From Whitmania pigra (Eukaryota; Annelida; Clitellata; Hirudinida; Haemopidae), in contig JAJTWR010000350.1 of assembly GCA_021613335.1 (NCBI GenBank), forward strand, positions 1,056,501 to 1,120,500: 64,000 nt of DNA, written 5' to 3'. The notes under the pieces are model-generated. The model was not told where the DNA came from. It was given only the letters and a program-made list of their open reading frames with translations, and did not search any database. Shown here piece by piece: positions 41,001 to 56,000 of this stretch. The translations under genes were made by a program, and so were the position numbers. Position 1 is the stretch's first letter. Each line of letters starts with the position of its first letter.

Positions 41001-44000
41001 TCAAAGACCAAACTGATGTTGATCATCCCCAAACTTGAGCCGTCTTTCACCCATACCCATCCCTCATCAGGGTAGAAATCATCCCCAGGCCTAGCTGAGA
41101 CCCCAATGGCAGTGTAATATAATCTCACATCCCTGTAGGTGCCTGGACCTCTTGTAAGAGGAAGAGTGACCAATCCAAAATCTCTGAAGGCTGAGAATGT
41201 CATTACATGCTTGTAACTATCAATGTTGATTACAATGTTGATGTTGACATTACATTCTACTTAATAATAGTTTGTTAATTATATACTTTCATTTATATAC
41301 TTGCTTTGTTTAAAATTAATACACCTTTATGAAATTTATTGCATAACAAATTAAACTTTTTACAAATATTTAATTCAATGTTACTGAGCGTAATACTTTT
41401 ATATGTTCACATATTTTGGCACCTCCGACGCTATGCCTTATAAATTTATTGTGATTATTACATTACTGACTATATAATGTTAATTGGCATGTGGTTATCA
41501 CCATTACTTACTTACTAACTAGCAGTGCAATGACAGATTTGATTATTACTATTACTTTTATTATTACTATACATTGTAACAAGATATTCTTAAAACCTGA
41601 TATTCTGGTGTATTTAAACTGAACCATCCCTCCAGCATCAGCATCGGGTTCAATTGTGATTGTGAACAATTGGGGAGAACCAATTGTTACAAGGTTCTTC
41701 AGAGGCACCAGGAACTCGTTTTGACTTTATGAAGTGATTTTTTTATGGTAATAATAATTACAAAAAAAATTAATTTACATTACCCTATTTCATCATTACA
41801 TCACCAGATCATACCATTATTATACAATTATATGAGGCACTCACATGGAAAACATGGGCTCAACTGTAGTCAAATTCATTTGAAACATTGAAAGTCCCAC
41901 GGGAAGCATGTAATTGGTCAGTCGAATTAAAATAGTTTTCTGCTTGACACCATCATCGAATTGAAGCCAATTTGAAGCACCTTCTTCGATATAAAGAGAG
42001 GAAGCATTGATGTTCGTTGTCTTGAAAAACACCTTTACATTCCCACTGATTCCAAACTTTCTCAGCACTTTTATTGAAATCTTTTGAGTTTCATGACATC
42101 ATAAATTTACATTAATGGATCGAATAACGTTAAATGTGTATGTGCAGTAAATATTATTACACTAGTACTCATTTAATAATAATTTTAATGATTAATTAAA
42201 TAATTAATGACTCACATAAGACTGGACCATCCTGTCAACTGAGATGGATGAAGGTGTTTCAAATGAAAACCATCCGTAAGGATAGTTGGAAGGAAGAAGA
42301 AAAATCTTTGAGGTCTCAGTGCGAGAGGAAACGGCCGAGGTTATCTGGAAGGTGAATTCCTTCAAAAGATTTGGTTCGAGGCTCTCGAGGACCTGAATTG
42401 AAGGCAAAGTGAATTCAATTAAACAATTGCAATGGTGAAATTTTAATGGAGCTCATACAAAGTATGTAAAGTGTACATCTCTCTCAATGCTCACCACCTC
42501 TCATTAATAGTATAGCTACAGAATAGTGCAAAGTAGTATTATGTATTTAGTAACTCCTTCGACCTCATTACAATTTTTAAAACTTAACAATAGAATCTTA
42601 AGCCTCACTACAATTTTCAAACATGCAATGCAATAATCAGGAGACTATGAGACACTAACCATCAAGGTGACAACAGCCTGAGACTGCAGATCCTGCATAA
42701 CAATCTCTCCGTCATTGCGGAAAAACACTTCATCACTTCCAGAGGGAAGAATCCTCCATGTAACCTTCAACTCACCAAAAAACCCTGTCACTCTTGTCAG
42801 CCCAATTCTCAGCTTACCATCAGCAATCCCCAACTGAGGTCTTGTCACCACAACAGACTTTGACTTGTCATCGATGGTGGCATAACCAAGGATTACAATA
42901 TCTGGCAGAATGATAAGTCTGGATGATTTGGACAGGGGATTAAGCAGTGATCCCTCTGTTACCCCCACCAAGGAGAGGTTTATGATTTCTTTACCCCTGA
43001 TTTCAGGAGACATCTTGCTTTGCAACTTAATCTGCTTTGTAACTTCACCCTGTTTAAATGATGTGAAAAATTGAGAAGCAGTTTTATGCCCATACAAAAA
43101 AAAACTGGTTTCAAAAGGCAATAATTTAGTTACATAATTCCTTTAGTTTTGATTTAATTGTAAAAATAGACAACTAAAAAATTCAAATAACTCAATATGA
43201 AATCAGTAACTAATTTAAAGCTCACAATTTTGAATGTCACATCTCCGTAGTAAGGAGGATGAAACTTGGTTTGACCTATGATCTCCAACCTCCATGTTAC
43301 ATTGACCTCTCTTGAAATTCCATTCCTCAACACGTTCAAAATCACTTGTCCGTCTGGGTCATCAGGAAATCTTGATCTTTTTAGCTCCACCTATTTTAAG
43401 ACATTTTAATTGAAATTCAGTTTTTAATGTTAACTTGCCAAGATAAATAAACATTGTGAACATTTATTGCAACAACAACAACAGCAACAGCAGCAACAAT
43501 AATGATGATCTTGATGGTGGTGATGATGATGCTAATAATAATAACAGTTGATTTTTTCTTACTTAGGGAATATTCATTATATTACTCATAATTTCCACTA
43601 TGAAGCAGTATAGTTTTTTAATTACAAATATTACAAGATCTTGAATGTATTGAAGTCAAGAAACACCTGCGATGGAAGGATGGAAATGGAGGAATAACGT
43701 GGCAAAGAAGATCTTATGCCAATCCTAAGAGTGAGGTCCTCTCCCAGAGATGCTCCACTTGGCTTCACATTTGCAAGCAGAATATCCACAACCTTAAGAA
43801 ATAATTTACAAATCATTTACAAATTATCAGATAACGATTTGCAGCCATTTCGTGATTATTCTAGTAATCTACAATCACCACTCTTTGGTAACTATACAAT
43901 ATTGTCTTATAGAACACTAATTATCACTAGATAAATGAACTACAACAACAAGTGAACGAGTCATTAATTTGAATAACATTAATTAACATGGTTTTTAACA

Positions 44001-47000
44001 TAGTTTATACATTGCAGAGCTATTAATTAAATTAATAGAACTTTAGAACCAGTAATAAAGAATCAATAATTAAAACATAAATAAAAACAATCAACCCTAA
44101 ATGAGAAATCTCCATCAACTTTAATTGTCTTCAATTCAATGGAAGCTTGTTGCTGGCCTTCAGTAAAGTTCACAAAACCAGTTTGTGGTTGAATATATTT
44201 AAATACATCAGTTGATAACTGAGATGATGATGTTGATGATGTTATAAAGTCTGCAATCCATTCAACTTGTAAACTGCCCAACAATGAAGACCTTGTGATG
44301 GACAGATTGATTTGATCTCCTTCATCAACATCCATCCTTCCTTCCACATTCTACAAGTTAATTATTAAATCAACACAATTAACTTTAATTAAATAATGAC
44401 ACAAAATCAAATAAAAATTATAATTAACAAGATTTCTTTGCAAAGCATCATCAAGGAAAAATTGTTGTTATTGGTACGGAGGTTGTAAATTTCACTAAAA
44501 TATATAATACTAAGTTCCAAGACACCTCTGACCTACTCATACAGGCTTACAAATATTAATTTGTTGTCGTTGCGGTTATTAATAATATTATTATTAAAAC
44601 TAAATTTGGATAAATTTTTATTGTGACAACTGACTCTTTCCACATGAAACTGGACAATTCCTCTGGGATTTCCATGCTCTCCAATAAAGACACGAGTCAT
44701 CACAACTGCAATCATAGAGTTCAAATCCTGTCTCGGTCCACCAGCGATCAAAATATCGGGAAAAAGCTCAAGACCGAGCAGTTTCACAAGAAATGTTTCT
44801 GTCAACTCAGGTTCCAAACTCTGTTCATTTGAAATTTTAGAACTCATATTAGTTACATTGTTATATTAATCAAGTTAGTGATAACAATTTGGTGATAAAC
44901 AAATATTTATGAAGAAATATTAATAAGATTGAAATCCAACCTCTAAGCAGCTGTTTTTGCTCACCTTTAAAATGGTGACATTCACAAGAACCTTCCTCAT
45001 GCCATTCTCAAATGTAACTGAAGAATTCACAGGAATGTAATCTCTCCATGGCTGAGCACGACTTGAGGAAGGAACCATGACGTCATCTGTTGTCCTGAAT
45101 AATTAATAAATTAGGTTAATTAGTAATTAACTAGTACCGGTTGTTTGAGTTCAGTAAAAAAATGTCTTGGAAATCCACAAGAAATATTTTATAACCATAA
45201 TATGTTTTGCAGCAATTTGAAGTTTATTTTGTCGATTAGCATAATTAAATGCCTATATTCTATAAAAAGTCAACCACTAACGTATAAAAAACCTTCACTC
45301 TCCCTAGTGCCCCCTGTTGCCTGACAATGGAAAGTGAAACAAAAGATGATGACTCATGAAACTGAACCTCAGAAGTGGAGAAATTTTGGAATTCCCAACC
45401 AAAGACTCCATAAACTGCTTCTTTTGCTTGAATTTTTATTCGAGCTGTGACATTGGTTCCTTAGGAAATAAATTTTAATCATCAATTAAGTGTAACATTA
45501 TTTAGTAAAAAATAAGTTTTAGAATTTAATTTTCGATATTTATTTTCAACTGGTACCAAGTTTGCCAGGTAAAGAAAATCCAGGAGAATTTGGTCTCTGA
45601 TTATCAAGTATGGTGAGATTGTAAAGCAAAACATCAACGTAGACATCAAAATAAAGTTCAGATCCTGAAGACAGGATCACTGTGAAGATACTCTCTGTTT
45701 GATTTTCCAGAAAATCCACCTGCATAATTTACAGCAATTAAGAAAAATTGTTTGTAAAAATTAAAAATACCACCTCATGAAAAATATTCTTAAATAGATG
45801 AAAACAACATACAATACGTCGGCAAAAAAATAAATTTAAAATTCAAACTATCAGACATTTAAAAAGATATTATATTATGTATGAACTCATAACAGATGTA
45901 AACAACCTACCCTCCCCATATTTGACACGAACAATGCTTCAACATCACTGGTTGCTTTAATCCTCCACGAAACTACGTAAGCCCCTCTGAAACCCTGCAA
46001 CCTTTGAACTTTTAACAAGCAGGTTGAGGACTGATTCTGATACCTGGTGATGATCTTGTCAAGAGAATCCTAGAAGTTTTATGGATGATTTCAAAACTAA
46101 TCCATTAAAAAATCTTAAGTAATAAAAATGTTTAATTGCATAAAGCATTTATAAATTATAAACTCAAAACTTTACAAGACCTGAGAAAACTGAAAGATTC
46201 CATCGATGCTCGCATTGGGTTCGACAACAATCTCGAGCATGTCGTTGCTTCCCACTTCGACGCCGAACCTCGGGTTGGTGAGCGTCAAATTGAACGTTGA
46301 TCTCGTATCTCTCAGTTGGTCTGGGATGATTGACATGAAAGTCTTTTGAGATGTTTGGCCTTCCTCAAGTGATACTGTCACCTGGCTGTGGAGAATTTTC
46401 ACTGATACACTGATGAAGTATGAAAATGTATTCACAACAAATGCATATTTGACAAACACATAAATGCATGCGTGATTACAAATTGGATATATATTGGAAA
46501 AAATAGGGAACAGGATGTCCTACAAGTTGTCTTTAGTTGTGTGTTTGCATTATAATATAGACACATGTAAAATATTTAATAGCTTTCTACATCATGAAAT
46601 AGCGAAATATAAAAAATATTTTTAAAAAATTAGAAAAAAAACTCAATTCTAACTTTGGAAAGAAACATGTCATGTTGTCGACAGCAGCCAGAAGTTCAAG
46701 AGAGAAATAGCAGTCAGAGTTTGAAAACTGTGCAACGAATGTGAGAACTGAAGAGGATTGTGCAACTGTCAGAGGAGTCAGTTGCACATTGTGCTCCCAA
46801 ATCTTTGAAAATTTCACAGGAATGTTGTCTGGAACTGACTTTTGCAACTGGAAAATTGTGCTTCTGTTGTTGCTTGTAACCATCAAAAGTTCTGGAAAAT
46901 CAGATGAACATTTGAATTCAACAACTCGAAAAAGATCCAAGTCGATGATTTCAACCATTCAACTATTGGCTATTTTAGCTATTACCTTATAATAAACAAC

Positions 47001-50000
47001 ACCGAGGTAATTATTTTTATTTCTTTCCATTAATTTTGTGACATCAAAAAATTACTAAATACATAAACAAACTTTCATAAGTGTAAGGGTGTGCCAATGT
47101 TCTGATCGACTGAACACAATCAAAGGAAAGCTTCTGGAAGAAAATAAACTGACTACTTTCTCGTTGCCAAATATAAATTGTTACAGATTTATTGAATTCA
47201 TGTACAAATGATGCAAAAACATTGGAAGCTGTAGAAGACAAAGGAATGGATTGAGATGATAAGAATGCCAAATCATCAAATATAATTATAAAATCTGCAG
47301 CCATAAGGAGGATCTTCTGATGAATGAGTAACTGGTCATCAACATCCAGCAAATAAACAATTGACCTGAAACATCAACAGATGGAAAATATGATGCAATC
47401 ATACATTAATATCCTTATTATTTGGCATGCAGGTTAGTCAAATGGGTTAAGTGCCTGCATACGGCGGTAATGGCAACAGTAATGTGTCGTGTTCGAAACC
47501 CCAGCCTGCATTGCTGATAGCGCCCTTGGGAAGGAGCGCTATATAAATGGTTACAAGAAGTGCCTCTGATGCTAGCTACAAATTGTGTACTCACGAATAA
47601 ATTATGACTTATTTAATATAATTATTATAATAGCTATTTATAAGCTTAAACAACTACAAAATGTCTTTGTTTTTTAATGTTTATTTAAAACTTAAAACTT
47701 GAGATGATTGGCCACTCACTCGACGTCGTACGAGTTGTAATCGGAATCAAAGCAATTTGTGACCACAACGTAAATCCTTTCAATGAACTGGGTTTCGTTT
47801 CTAGATGCACTTTTAAACAGGGCAATATGACGAGCACCTTTGGTTGCAATGTTTTGGTTGAGAGTTGCAAATTGACTGACATCGACATTCCATATATAAA
47901 CTTTTGAGACTGTCATCGTCCTGCTATTTCTGTCTTGATAGTTAAGGATAAGCAGTAGAGTTGATGATTGTGATGCTATTATTAGGGCATCTGAAGCAAA
48001 GATTGTAGGAATTTCTTGGACCTTGATAAAAAAAAAGTATCCAGACTGATAGTAAGATAAATAGTAAATAATAAATTATGGAAAGATAAATATTAAAGTT
48101 GAATGAGGCACAGTATATTGTATCACATTTGATTACTTGGGTCATTTAACCACAATTACTAATTTAAAATCAATTTGTAATGCAACATGTCACTGACCAA
48201 TAGCAACATGCCACTTGTTTGGACCTGGTACAATTTTGACTTGGAAGGTGAATCATCTGACAGCTTCCCACTGACCAGAAACAAATAAACTTTGTTTGAA
48301 ATATTGCCGTGGTTGACTGCAACCAGAAAATCAACTTCGAGACTCTGAATGGAAAAGAAATTGAATTATTACAAATTCCACAAACAGTTAAACATTTGGT
48401 AAGTTACATGCTTGGTAGCAAAAAAATGAAAGACTTATTTTTTATATTAAAGCACTTAATAATATCAAATTTAACAATTCCATTAAAATGAAACAATTAA
48501 TTTGAAATGTGATAATTTCAAATAATTCTACTAACTGGTACATCGAAGTATAGTATAACTGTAACCTCAAAATTACCTGAACAAGAACAAAACTGCCTTG
48601 CCATCTGTAGACAGAAATTTGTCCACAATTTGAACCAAATGTCAGCACGTACGAGCTCCCATAAGCATCGTATTGATACCACTTCTGGGAAGAGCCATTG
48701 TAAACCTAAATAAAGGATTAAATAAATTAATGAATAGATGCACCAATGAATAATACCGCAAGCATGTGTGCTCTCGTGAAATTGAAACGATAACCATTTG
48801 AAAGAAGGTGAGTTTGAATTTCTTCTGAGTATTAAAACTTGAAATTATTGAAGGCACAAGAGAAACATCAACAGAGACTTTTGATCTTGTCCCTACTGTC
48901 CTCACAACATTCAACTCAATAACACTGCTCTTCAATTGAGTAGGCTGATGCCTGAGACCACTTTAAAGAATTACTTAAATAATTAAACATTAAGAAATAA
49001 ATGACAAAATTGTTTACTTTCATATAAATAAGAAAGTGTACCTCTGCTGTGAGAAGTAAAGTTGAACCAGTCCGAACGGTGAACCTTTTCGAAAGACTTG
49101 AATAAACTTCCTCGACGGTGAAGACAGCACGGCACCCCCATCTGGCGCGAGCAATTGGATCGTGTACAACTCGTCTGATGACGATGAACCTATGACTTCA
49201 GGTGACACTCTCAATGACAACCAGGCCAGAGTCTGGGGATAAATATGATTGATTAGAATGCAAGTTATAAATTTTTAACTGATAGTTTGGTTTTGAAAAA
49301 TAATATCCAACAAAAAATAATCAAAATAATAAAAAATTTGACAATTTGAGCTCGGTTGAGATAAACTGGGTATGGAAATAAATTATTATATGACCTCTGT
49401 CTTCTAAAATAAATTATTCCTTTTTTCATAAGTAAATGATGTGTCAATTCACAAAAAATAAAAAGAAATGTCTCAACAAATGCTGACTAAACCAATGAAG
49501 ACTATAATATCAATAATAATGCCATTATTATGCCAGTTTCCAGTTTAAGGGTGAATCAAGTGTTGACTAAACCTGCTTATCCCTAAATGTAACAACTCCA
49601 GACATGGGCAGAATTTTCAATGCAGTTCCAATCTCCTGAGAACCGAGCAAAGAAATGACGTACGGCACGTTAATGATCCCCGACGTACCCAAACCCCTGA
49701 AGAGGGGCAGAAAGACTGAGGTCAAATAGGGCAGGCTGTTGGGTTTCATGCTGATGTTTTCGAATGTTTGGAAGGCAACCGAGCCTGCCATTTGCCCATT
49801 TGCAAGTATGGTAATTGTAGCTGAAACATTAAGCAGTTTCTTTCTTAATTGTTATTTAATTATTAATATTCCAGTAACAATTAATAAGCTTTGTTATAAA
49901 CACATATAACTTTTTAACCTACAAAGTTTAATTTGATCCCTTTTTTGATCTATTAGAGACAACTAAATACCTTAATGACTCAAATCCACAAGATAGGTTA

Positions 50001-53000
50001 GATACAAAAAAGTCAAGTCAAACGGAGGTTCATGAAACCCAAGTGAACGTGAGAAACATAAAATTAACAAAGAATATAATATATAAAATAAAGAACAAAA
50101 TAAATTAATGGTGACCTCTGAAATCAAGTCCCAAGATGAGTCCATTGGTTGGATTGCTGAGAACAAGTTGAAGACTTCTTTCAGGTTTTGGAAGGTCATT
50201 TGATAATATTTCAACACTAATATTCCTTCTGTCCACACCTCTTTCAAAGTTTATAACCTTGAACGAATTATTAAATAATCTACTTATGTTGTATAATAAA
50301 TATTCAGAATATAGTGAGTTTTTGTTCTGACCTCGAATAACTGCATTCAGTTTCGCAATATTAAAGAAAAGATGATTCAAACATGTCACTCACTACAGGC
50401 TTAAAATTATAATCCACTCCAGAGATAGCACCCCCTGCTCCAGGGATGGGCTGAGCAAAACAAAAGACAGAAACGTTTCTATAGAGACCACGACTCCTGT
50501 AGATTTGTGACGTCAAGTTTCCAACCAAGCTGGAAACTGTCATTCTGGATGGAGACAACGAGTTGTACCAATCAATGTTCTCTAAATAAATCATACTGAC
50601 TGATGACTCATAGTTCTACAAATAAATTATACCAGTTGTGCATTAGACTACTTTTTTTGAGCTTGGAGGAAATTACATTTTAAAGATGAAAAATTGGATT
50701 CACTTGACATAGGGAGGTCTAAAAATAGCAACTCCGTAGGCTCCTTCTCTTTCCATTATAATCACCTGTGCTGATGTGCCTGCTGAGGCTGGCAATGAAT
50801 AAAATGATATTTCATTTAAAATAAAATAAATTATGATTTCTTGTTTAGAGGAAAATCAACTTAATAAGATTGTTATATTACAGAAACTCTTGTGCTTGAA
50901 TTTGAACTCCTAATGGAGAGGTACCAAAGCCAAAGACTTAACCACTAGTGATGTCCAAGGTTACCATAGATTATCTTAGTGATATGTTAAAATATGTTAA
51001 AATAATGAGTATCCAAATGGACAACCAACCCAATCTTGGATGATATGCCGATGGGAATGCCAACCTGGCAGAAATCAAAGAAACAGAAATGACTTCATTT
51101 GGCCTCGACTGTCCGTCATCTAGGAGGGTCACAGAAATGTTGGTCCAGTTGTCGCCATTTTTACAGACAACCACTCCATTCTGAACCTCAAGAAAACTCA
51201 GGTTAGCAATGGCTGGAATTGTACCCTCATCATTGTTCTGGACTGAGCCACTCAGAATGGAGTAGCTGAGAAGAACATCACCTAAAACATTGTTGCAAAA
51301 TAAACATCAATTAAGGATTCACTACTTGAAAGAAGTAATTCATAACTTAAAATTGTGCAGAGTTTTTCATTAATTAGAGCAAAAGTGGTCCTATTGTCAA
51401 TGGCAATGACAATGACAATAAAAATAACAATATGCTTAACAATAACAAATAAGAACTAAGAACATTTCATCACCTATCAGCCCAAATTTCCTGGTAACCT
51501 CAAGTTCAACACTGCCATTCATGGCCTCAACAACAACCTGCTGAAAATTGTCTGAGATGGAAAACACTCCATGAGGATTGTTTCCACCTTTTACGGTCAA
51601 CAAAAATATTCTATGCTTCACGTCAACGGCTGCCTCTCCGCTCTTCCGCACACCTTGATTACAATAAGAGTGAAATAATATTTAAACACAAATATTTTAA
51701 CACCATCATGACGTTTGCATTGCTTTTAATTACTTTTAATTAATTTTAAATTAAATAATGTTATCAACATTTGCATTTGCACATTTAAAATCACATGTCA
51801 TTACCAAAAGTGGTGGTATTCACAAGGTGAATGAGATATTGGTCGTCAACAGCTGGTTTCTGCAGCAGAGTCACATTCAGGAAGATGTTTTTTGAAAGCT
51901 CATTCTAGATGATCGTGAAGAAATTCTTAATCAAAGATTAAATAAATCGATATTGGATACGTTATAAATTTTTAGAGTGATTATTATTACTAATTGAATT
52001 TATCTTTAACATGCAAATTCAAACTTCAAGTTTCTCTTAAATAACTTGAAATTAAACAGATGGGATTACAAAATAAAATAATAATAATAATGAATTTTTA
52101 AATATTCCTCAATCCTAGTGATTGACAGGTAAGAATGTTAACTGAAACCCACAGGTGCAAAGGAGATTGATCCTTCAGCATCGAGGAACCTTTGAGCAGC
52201 TTCAGTCTGATTGGAATAGCGAGCCACGACATTCCACCAAACAATCACAGTGCCTACGCCTGGTGCCGACCTAACCACCTTGATCTCAATCATTCGTCCT
52301 GTTAATGATTTTACTTCAATGAAATCAATAACAAACAACAACTATGATAATGTCATGCCAATACTATTCAATGTTATTACTATAACATATCTTATTAAAA
52401 AAGATTCTAATAAAAATCTTATTGCCATATAAATGAAATCTTGAGAAAGCACATCTTTTAAGCATTTTTATTATAATTAATAAATAATCTTTGCCAACAT
52501 TTCCACAAAACTAGTTCAAACTTTAACACGTTTATGTCATCAAATTGTTAATGTTTTGATTTCAACCTTCCTCTGTGACAGCAGATTCATCCTGAAATGC
52601 AATTATTCCTGCAACAAAATCATGAGCAGCAAGGATGATGGTCACTGAACTTTCACTTTCTGCAACTCGAGCTCCTCCTCTGGCATTTTTTAATCCAATC
52701 ACAATCGACCTGTCATCACTCGGTGAGTCATACTTCAATATGCCAATGGAGACCACTGGAGAATTTATATTTAAATGTATTATTTATTAATTCATTAATA
52801 ATCAAAATGATAAAATGCTACAAATAATGAAAACTATAAAATTGAAATTACAAATTACAAAACATTACAAATTATATGAGTACTTTGCACTTTAACCCCA
52901 GGAGCAAAAGTCAGGGTCGCCCCATTGGCAGAGAAATGAACCCCATTTAAAGCTGTTGATTTGGTTGCATCTATGAACCATTCTACTGATACTGAACCAA

Positions 53001-56000
53001 AGAGGCCAGCTGATGTTGTTAAAACATTATTAAACGTATTACAGTATTTAAACAAAGGCAGATAAAAGTAATTGCTAGGATCAATTAATTAAAAAGCAAA
53101 TAATCACCTTGTCTGTCAACAGTGAGCAGTACTGAATAATCTGGTCTCTGTTCCACCACTACATATCTTGTAATGTTTTCCCTTGAAGCATTAACAACTC
53201 CACCATTCCAATGGTAGATGGTGAACAACCCTCGAGGATCATTACTAGCACTGATCCTCAACTCACAACTCCTTCTTGAGTCCAGTTGAGGGTAGAAATT
53301 TGGATTTCCAACATCACCATCTAAAAGTTCTACAGCTAATAGGGATATGGAAAATTTCTGCTCCAGTTTTGGTTCAGTGGTTTGAAATATTTTCAGATCC
53401 AGGAAATGCTTGGTGATGCCACCAGGAAGACAGAAGGATGCGTTTTTTGCAGCTTCAAAGTCTTTGTTTTCTTTTGCCAAACTATTCAAAGAATCCACAA
53501 CCTTAAAGAATATTGATGAGTTTAACATGTCTTCGCATGCCATTTGAAATATTGTATTTTGACAAGTTGGACTACTAACATAAGTAGTGTTTTTTAGGTA
53601 CGTGATGTGAATGGATTCATTGAATGAATCACCAAATACAGTTCCATTCTTTGACAATGAACAATCATGAGAGATGGCATTATAGTCAAACGCAAGACAG
53701 GAAGATTCATACAAGCACAATCTTGCACAGGCCTAAACAATTAACAATAATTGATGGCTAAAAAGGCTAAAATGAAAAAATATATAATATAAAGTGCAAA
53801 TATAAATTTTAATCAAGTAACTTTAATAGAAATGAATTGTTAAGAAAACTTAAAGAGATTACAAATTCAAACTTCAGCAGAAGAGGCCTGCCAAGTTGTA
53901 GCATCTACAAACGTGGTTGAATTGAATAACTTTCCTGCAGGGGATTCAGGGGATTTATTGAAGTAAATAAAAATTGACTCATTTTTTGATTGAGACAGAT
54001 CTTCCAAACTCAAGCCGTTTAAAGAATAATACAAATTCACACTTCCCTGGGTGCCATTTCTGAAAAATTCATGAAAACAAATTAATTTGAAGACTTCCAG
54101 CAAAAAAATAAAAAAAAACAATTACAAAATAAAAAAACAAAAAGAGTATTAAACAATTTAGAAATGAATAACATTCATTGCTTCAGAAACATTGTTAAAG
54201 CACATTACACTCTCTCGATAGTAATGTTATTTTTCTTATTAGTCCTCTCCAGCAGGAACGAACGAGCTCCAAATTGAACAATTCCATAAGGATTGAAGGT
54301 TGGAACGACTCGAATTGTGTGGAGAATCCTCAATGCATCCAAGTTCCCTCCATCAGAAACATTCACTAATTTCACAACAACCTCCTGTCAAGCGTAACTT
54401 AAAGTTGCATTTCTTAAATTTAAAAAGTTGGTTCAATTTGTCTGATGATGCAATATTCGTTAATTAACTGGCCAATTTTTAAAGGATATTATTTTTCTGA
54501 CAAACTTTCACAACATTTCAACAATTTAGTGCAATTTTAGTCTGTAACTGAATTTATTAACAGACATTATGATGTATGCTTAACAAAAAATCCACATAAA
54601 AATCACAATTCTCAACAAAACAAATATTTCAACGAAGAAAGCAAATTGTTTTAACTACCATCAACTTAATGTTATCCTTATTGGAGCTGCAGTGTCCACA
54701 CAAACAATAATCAATAAAATGAAAGAACATTGTCAATCAATATCAATCAATAAATCCACAACCTTAATCGACTCATCAATGGACCGTGGTAAGAATTCGA
54801 GGGTTAAGACGTGCTTTGTCTCGGAACTCAGAAAAAATATTTGTCCTGCAGGAGGGCTTGACAGTCTCGCTCCAACTTTTAAAGAATTTGTAAACATTAA
54901 TAATTAATAATTCGTTTTTGGTCTGAATTTTGTACTAAAATATAATATTTGCAAAATGACAAGAATGACAATGACAACAATGATACTGATAACAGCCCAT
55001 TGAAGCTGTGTCAAGGACTTCTTTGTGACTTTAATTTGTGCTTGCATCTTATTAATTACACAAAAATGTATAAAGGCTTGATTTCCTACGTGTTCTTTAA
55101 TTTACATGAAACAAACGAAATAAATAAAATAATTAATAACAACAACATACCTGAAGAATTTGTGGTCCAAAAAACTGTCACCAACCCTTGAGAGCCTCTT
55201 GACCTAACAATGATCAGGTGGGAAATCATTTTACTTTCAAGATCTTCTTCCATTAGAATACTTGAGTCTTCATCAAACCCTTAATAAATGTGATTAAAAG
55301 TGAACCGACATTACAATTATAAGATTTATTAATTAATGTATTTATTTATTTATTATTTTAAGATTCAAGCTCGGAGATAACAAAATTGAAGTGATCACTT
55401 TTAAGTTATTTCAGTTATAGTTTTATTTCAATGAGAATTTCAATGACCAATGCTTTAAAATAAAATGAAATAAACCATAAAAATATAAGCCAATCTTGAG
55501 AATGCTCACCAAAGACTCCTGCAGCATCCCATGACCTTTCAATGACGACCACCATTTCCCTTCCATCACCAACAACTGCTTCTCCCGTCACCGAATCGTT
55601 CAAGAGACGAATAAAAAACTTAAGTTCTGGTTGTGGCATGAGTGTGTTCACCACAGAAACTGGTAATGGTTGCGTGGTCTCACCATTTCCAAAATTGATG
55701 ACATTAGACGACACAACAAAGTTGACACCTGCTCGTGCTGTGTCGGGAATGACTTCAAACTTGATGCTCACCTGGGGAAAAAGCAGTAAAATACGTAATT
55801 TATTAATTTAGAAAGTATTCAATTCTTTGAAAGTATTTTAAAGAAGGCCACTACTTAATTCCAATCAATCAAGTTTAAGAAACAAAAATATAAAAATATA
55901 ATTTCGATTTAATAACATAAAAAGAATTAAGAATAACTACTACAATCAGCGAACTATTGATGCTTAGAAAACTACTACTACCATCATCATACCATGGATG

